Shown here: piece by piece, positions 37,292 through 38,331 of the stretch | Numbering within the stretch: the first letter of the stretch is position 1 | Layout: every line of letters starts with the position of its first letter | DNA from: Bryobacterales bacterium | GTDB lineage: Bacteria; Acidobacteriota; Terriglobia; Bryobacterales; Bryobacteraceae | Reading direction: 5' to 3' | DNA length: 38,331 bases | Assembly: GCA_003136675.1 (NCBI GenBank) | Contig: PLFE01000057.1 | Span: 7,904 to 46,234 of the forward strand | Notes under the pieces: generated by a model | The model's input: the letters and a program-made list of their open reading frames with translations, nothing else | Told to the model about the DNA's origin: nothing | Databases searched by the model: none | Program-made: the position numbers and the translations under genes

Positions 37292-38331
37292 GTGCGGGAT
37301 CGCAGGTTACTGCCTGAAGGATGGGAACGCGGACGCCGCCTTGGTGCGCGCCATGTGCGATGTGATTCGCCATCGCGGTCCGGATGACGCCGGCTATCTG
37401 ACGACCGGCTCCGCCGCACTCGGCATGCGCCGCCTCAGCATCATCGATCTTTCCACCGGCCACCAGCCCATGTCCAATGAGGATGGCTCCATCTGGGTGG
37501 TGTTCAACGGCGAGATCTACAACTTCGGCGAGCTACGCGACTGGTTGCGCCAGCGCGGCCATCAGTTCAAGACCGCGAGCGACACCGAAGTGCTGGTGCA
37601 CCTCTACGAAGAAGAAGGCGCAGCCGGCGCCACGCGTCTCCGTGGGATGTTCGCTTATGCGATCTGGGACGCGCGCAAACGCTCGCTCCTGCTGGTGCGC
37701 GATCGCCTCGGGAAAAAGCCCATCTATTACGCCGCTCTCCCGGAAGGTCTCTATTTCGGAAGCGAACTGAAGTGTCTGCGCGTCGCCGGAATCCCGCTCG
37801 AAATCGACGAGCAAGCCCTGCGCCTCTACTTCCAGTTCTCCTGGATCCCTGATCCGTGGACCATCTTCAAAGCCGCCCGCAAGCTGCCGCCGGGATGCTG
37901 GCTCGAAGTGGACGCAAGCGGCCAGCACAGGGTCGAACGCTATTGGGCGATGCCTGAAACAAGCGCCGCGCCACACGCCCACGTTTCCGAACAGGAGATG
38001 CAAACCGAGATTCGCCGCAAGCTCGATGAGAGCGTGCGCATCCGCATGGTTGCGGATGTCCCGCTCGGGGCCTTCCTCAGCGGTGGAATCGATTCGAGCG
38101 CGGTCGTCGCCTCCATGGCGCTTCAATCGGATGCTCCGGTGAAAACGTTCTCCATCGGATTCGAGGAGGCGCAGTACAACGAGCTGGATTATGCGCGGTT
38201 GGTGGCGGAGCGCTACCAGACCGACCATCACGAGATCGTGGTGCGGCCGAATGCCATGGATCTGGTGGAAAAGCTGGTGCGCGACTTCGATGAGCCGTTC
38301 GCCGATTCGAGCGCCATCCCCACCTATATCT
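37290..38331 (+). CDS. asnB: Asparagine synthetase (glutamine-hydrolysing)-type amidotransferase, 3' end outside window
   Basis: The first 347 codons of an AsnB-type enzyme. Cys2 (MCGIAGY) is the N-terminal nucleophile of the glutaminase domain. RHRGPDD, GMRRLSIIDLSTGHQPM and NGEIYNF are its further motifs (to about residue 200). The synthetase domain begins at about 240 with the ATP-binding SGGIDSS. The start is fixed by the need for Cys at position 2. No Shine-Dalgarno is evident. Next to heparinase-family and GT4 genes, it may be one of the AsnB-like amidotransferases of exopolysaccharide (exosortase-type) loci rather than the general asparagine synthetase (inference). The window ends before the stop. 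Confidence 0.93.
   Translation, partial: MCGIAGYCLKDGNADAALVRAMCDVIRHRGPDDAGYLTTGSAALGMRRLSIIDLSTGHQPMSNEDGSIWVVFNGEIYNFGELRDWLRQRGHQFKTASDTEVLVHLYEEEGAAGATRLRGMFAYAIWDARKRSLLLVRDRLGKKPIYYAALPEGLYFGSELKCLRVAGIPLEIDEQALRLYFQFSWIPDPWTIFKAARKLPPGCWLEVDASGQHRVERYWAMPETSAAPHAHVSEQEMQTEIRRKLDESVRIRMVADVPLGAFLSGGIDSSAVVASMALQSDAPVKTFSIGFEEAQYNELDYARLVAERYQTDHHEIVVRPNAMDLVEKLVRDFDEPFADSSAIPTYI

Overview
The window is about 38 kb of GC-rich chromosomal DNA and includes the replication-gene region (dnaA, dnaN and gyrB on the minus strand). The gene set points to the Acidobacteriota, most likely a Solibacter/Bryobacter-type lineage: a sedolisin (S53) with a long Ig-like repeat tail, a secreted carboxylesterase, many polysaccharide glycosyltransferases, and large secreted proteins of unknown function next to ordinary housekeeping genes. 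The taxonomic call is an inference from gene content; there is no rRNA in the window.

Layout: (1) 1-6.3 kb: a secreted S53 peptidase with eight ~104-residue Ig-like repeats (minus) diverges from a secreted type-B carboxylesterase (plus). (2) 6.3-6.6 kb: a decayed remnant of a second M28-type peptidase. (3) 6.6-9.3 kb: three overlapping family-2 glycosyltransferases (GT2, minus), divergent from a polytopic membrane protein at 9.3-10.5 kb. The two start codons are only 16 bp apart and seem to share a two-faced promoter. (4) 10.4-16.0 kb: a tightly coupled minus-strand operon running GT2-methyltransferase fusion, methyltransferase, glutaminyl-cyclase-like M28 protein, truB, GT2. (5) 16.0-20.1 kb: rodZ (plus), pgsA, then hfq-hflX (minus), and an FAH-family hydrolase (plus). 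(6) 20.1-20.6 kb: a mazEF toxin-antitoxin pair broken by frameshifts and deletions. (7) 20.6-26.5 kb: Tam-like methyltransferase, gyrB, dnaN and dnaA, all minus, with no recF between dnaN and gyrB. (8) 26.8-27.7 kb: tRNA-Gly(GCC), then an assimilatory APS reductase. (9) 28.0-34.5 kb: two secreted proteins (491 and 1272 aa) and a GT4, tightly spaced on the plus strand. (10) 34.5-38.3 kb: GT4 and heparinase II/III-family protein (minus, ATGA-coupled), divergent from an asparagine synthetase-type amidotransferase that runs off the window. The two divergent start codons overlap in one CATG.

Functionally the window mixes core information processing (dnaA, dnaN, gyrB, truB, hfq, hflX, tRNA), envelope morphogenesis (rodZ, pgsA), sulfate assimilation, and at least two cell-surface polysaccharide loci that together hold seven glycosyltransferase modules. 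The most notable observations are the two-faced promoter at 9295-9323 with a predicted leaderless GUG mRNA, a likely CTG start for truB inside a CTGA stop/start overlap, the GT2-zinc ribbon-methyltransferase fusion, the two decaying loci (mazEF and the M28 remnant), and a dense group of inverted repeats around the probable dnaN promoter. I did not find a clearly new defence or mobile system. No insertion sequences, CRISPR arrays or convincing rho-independent terminators were seen.
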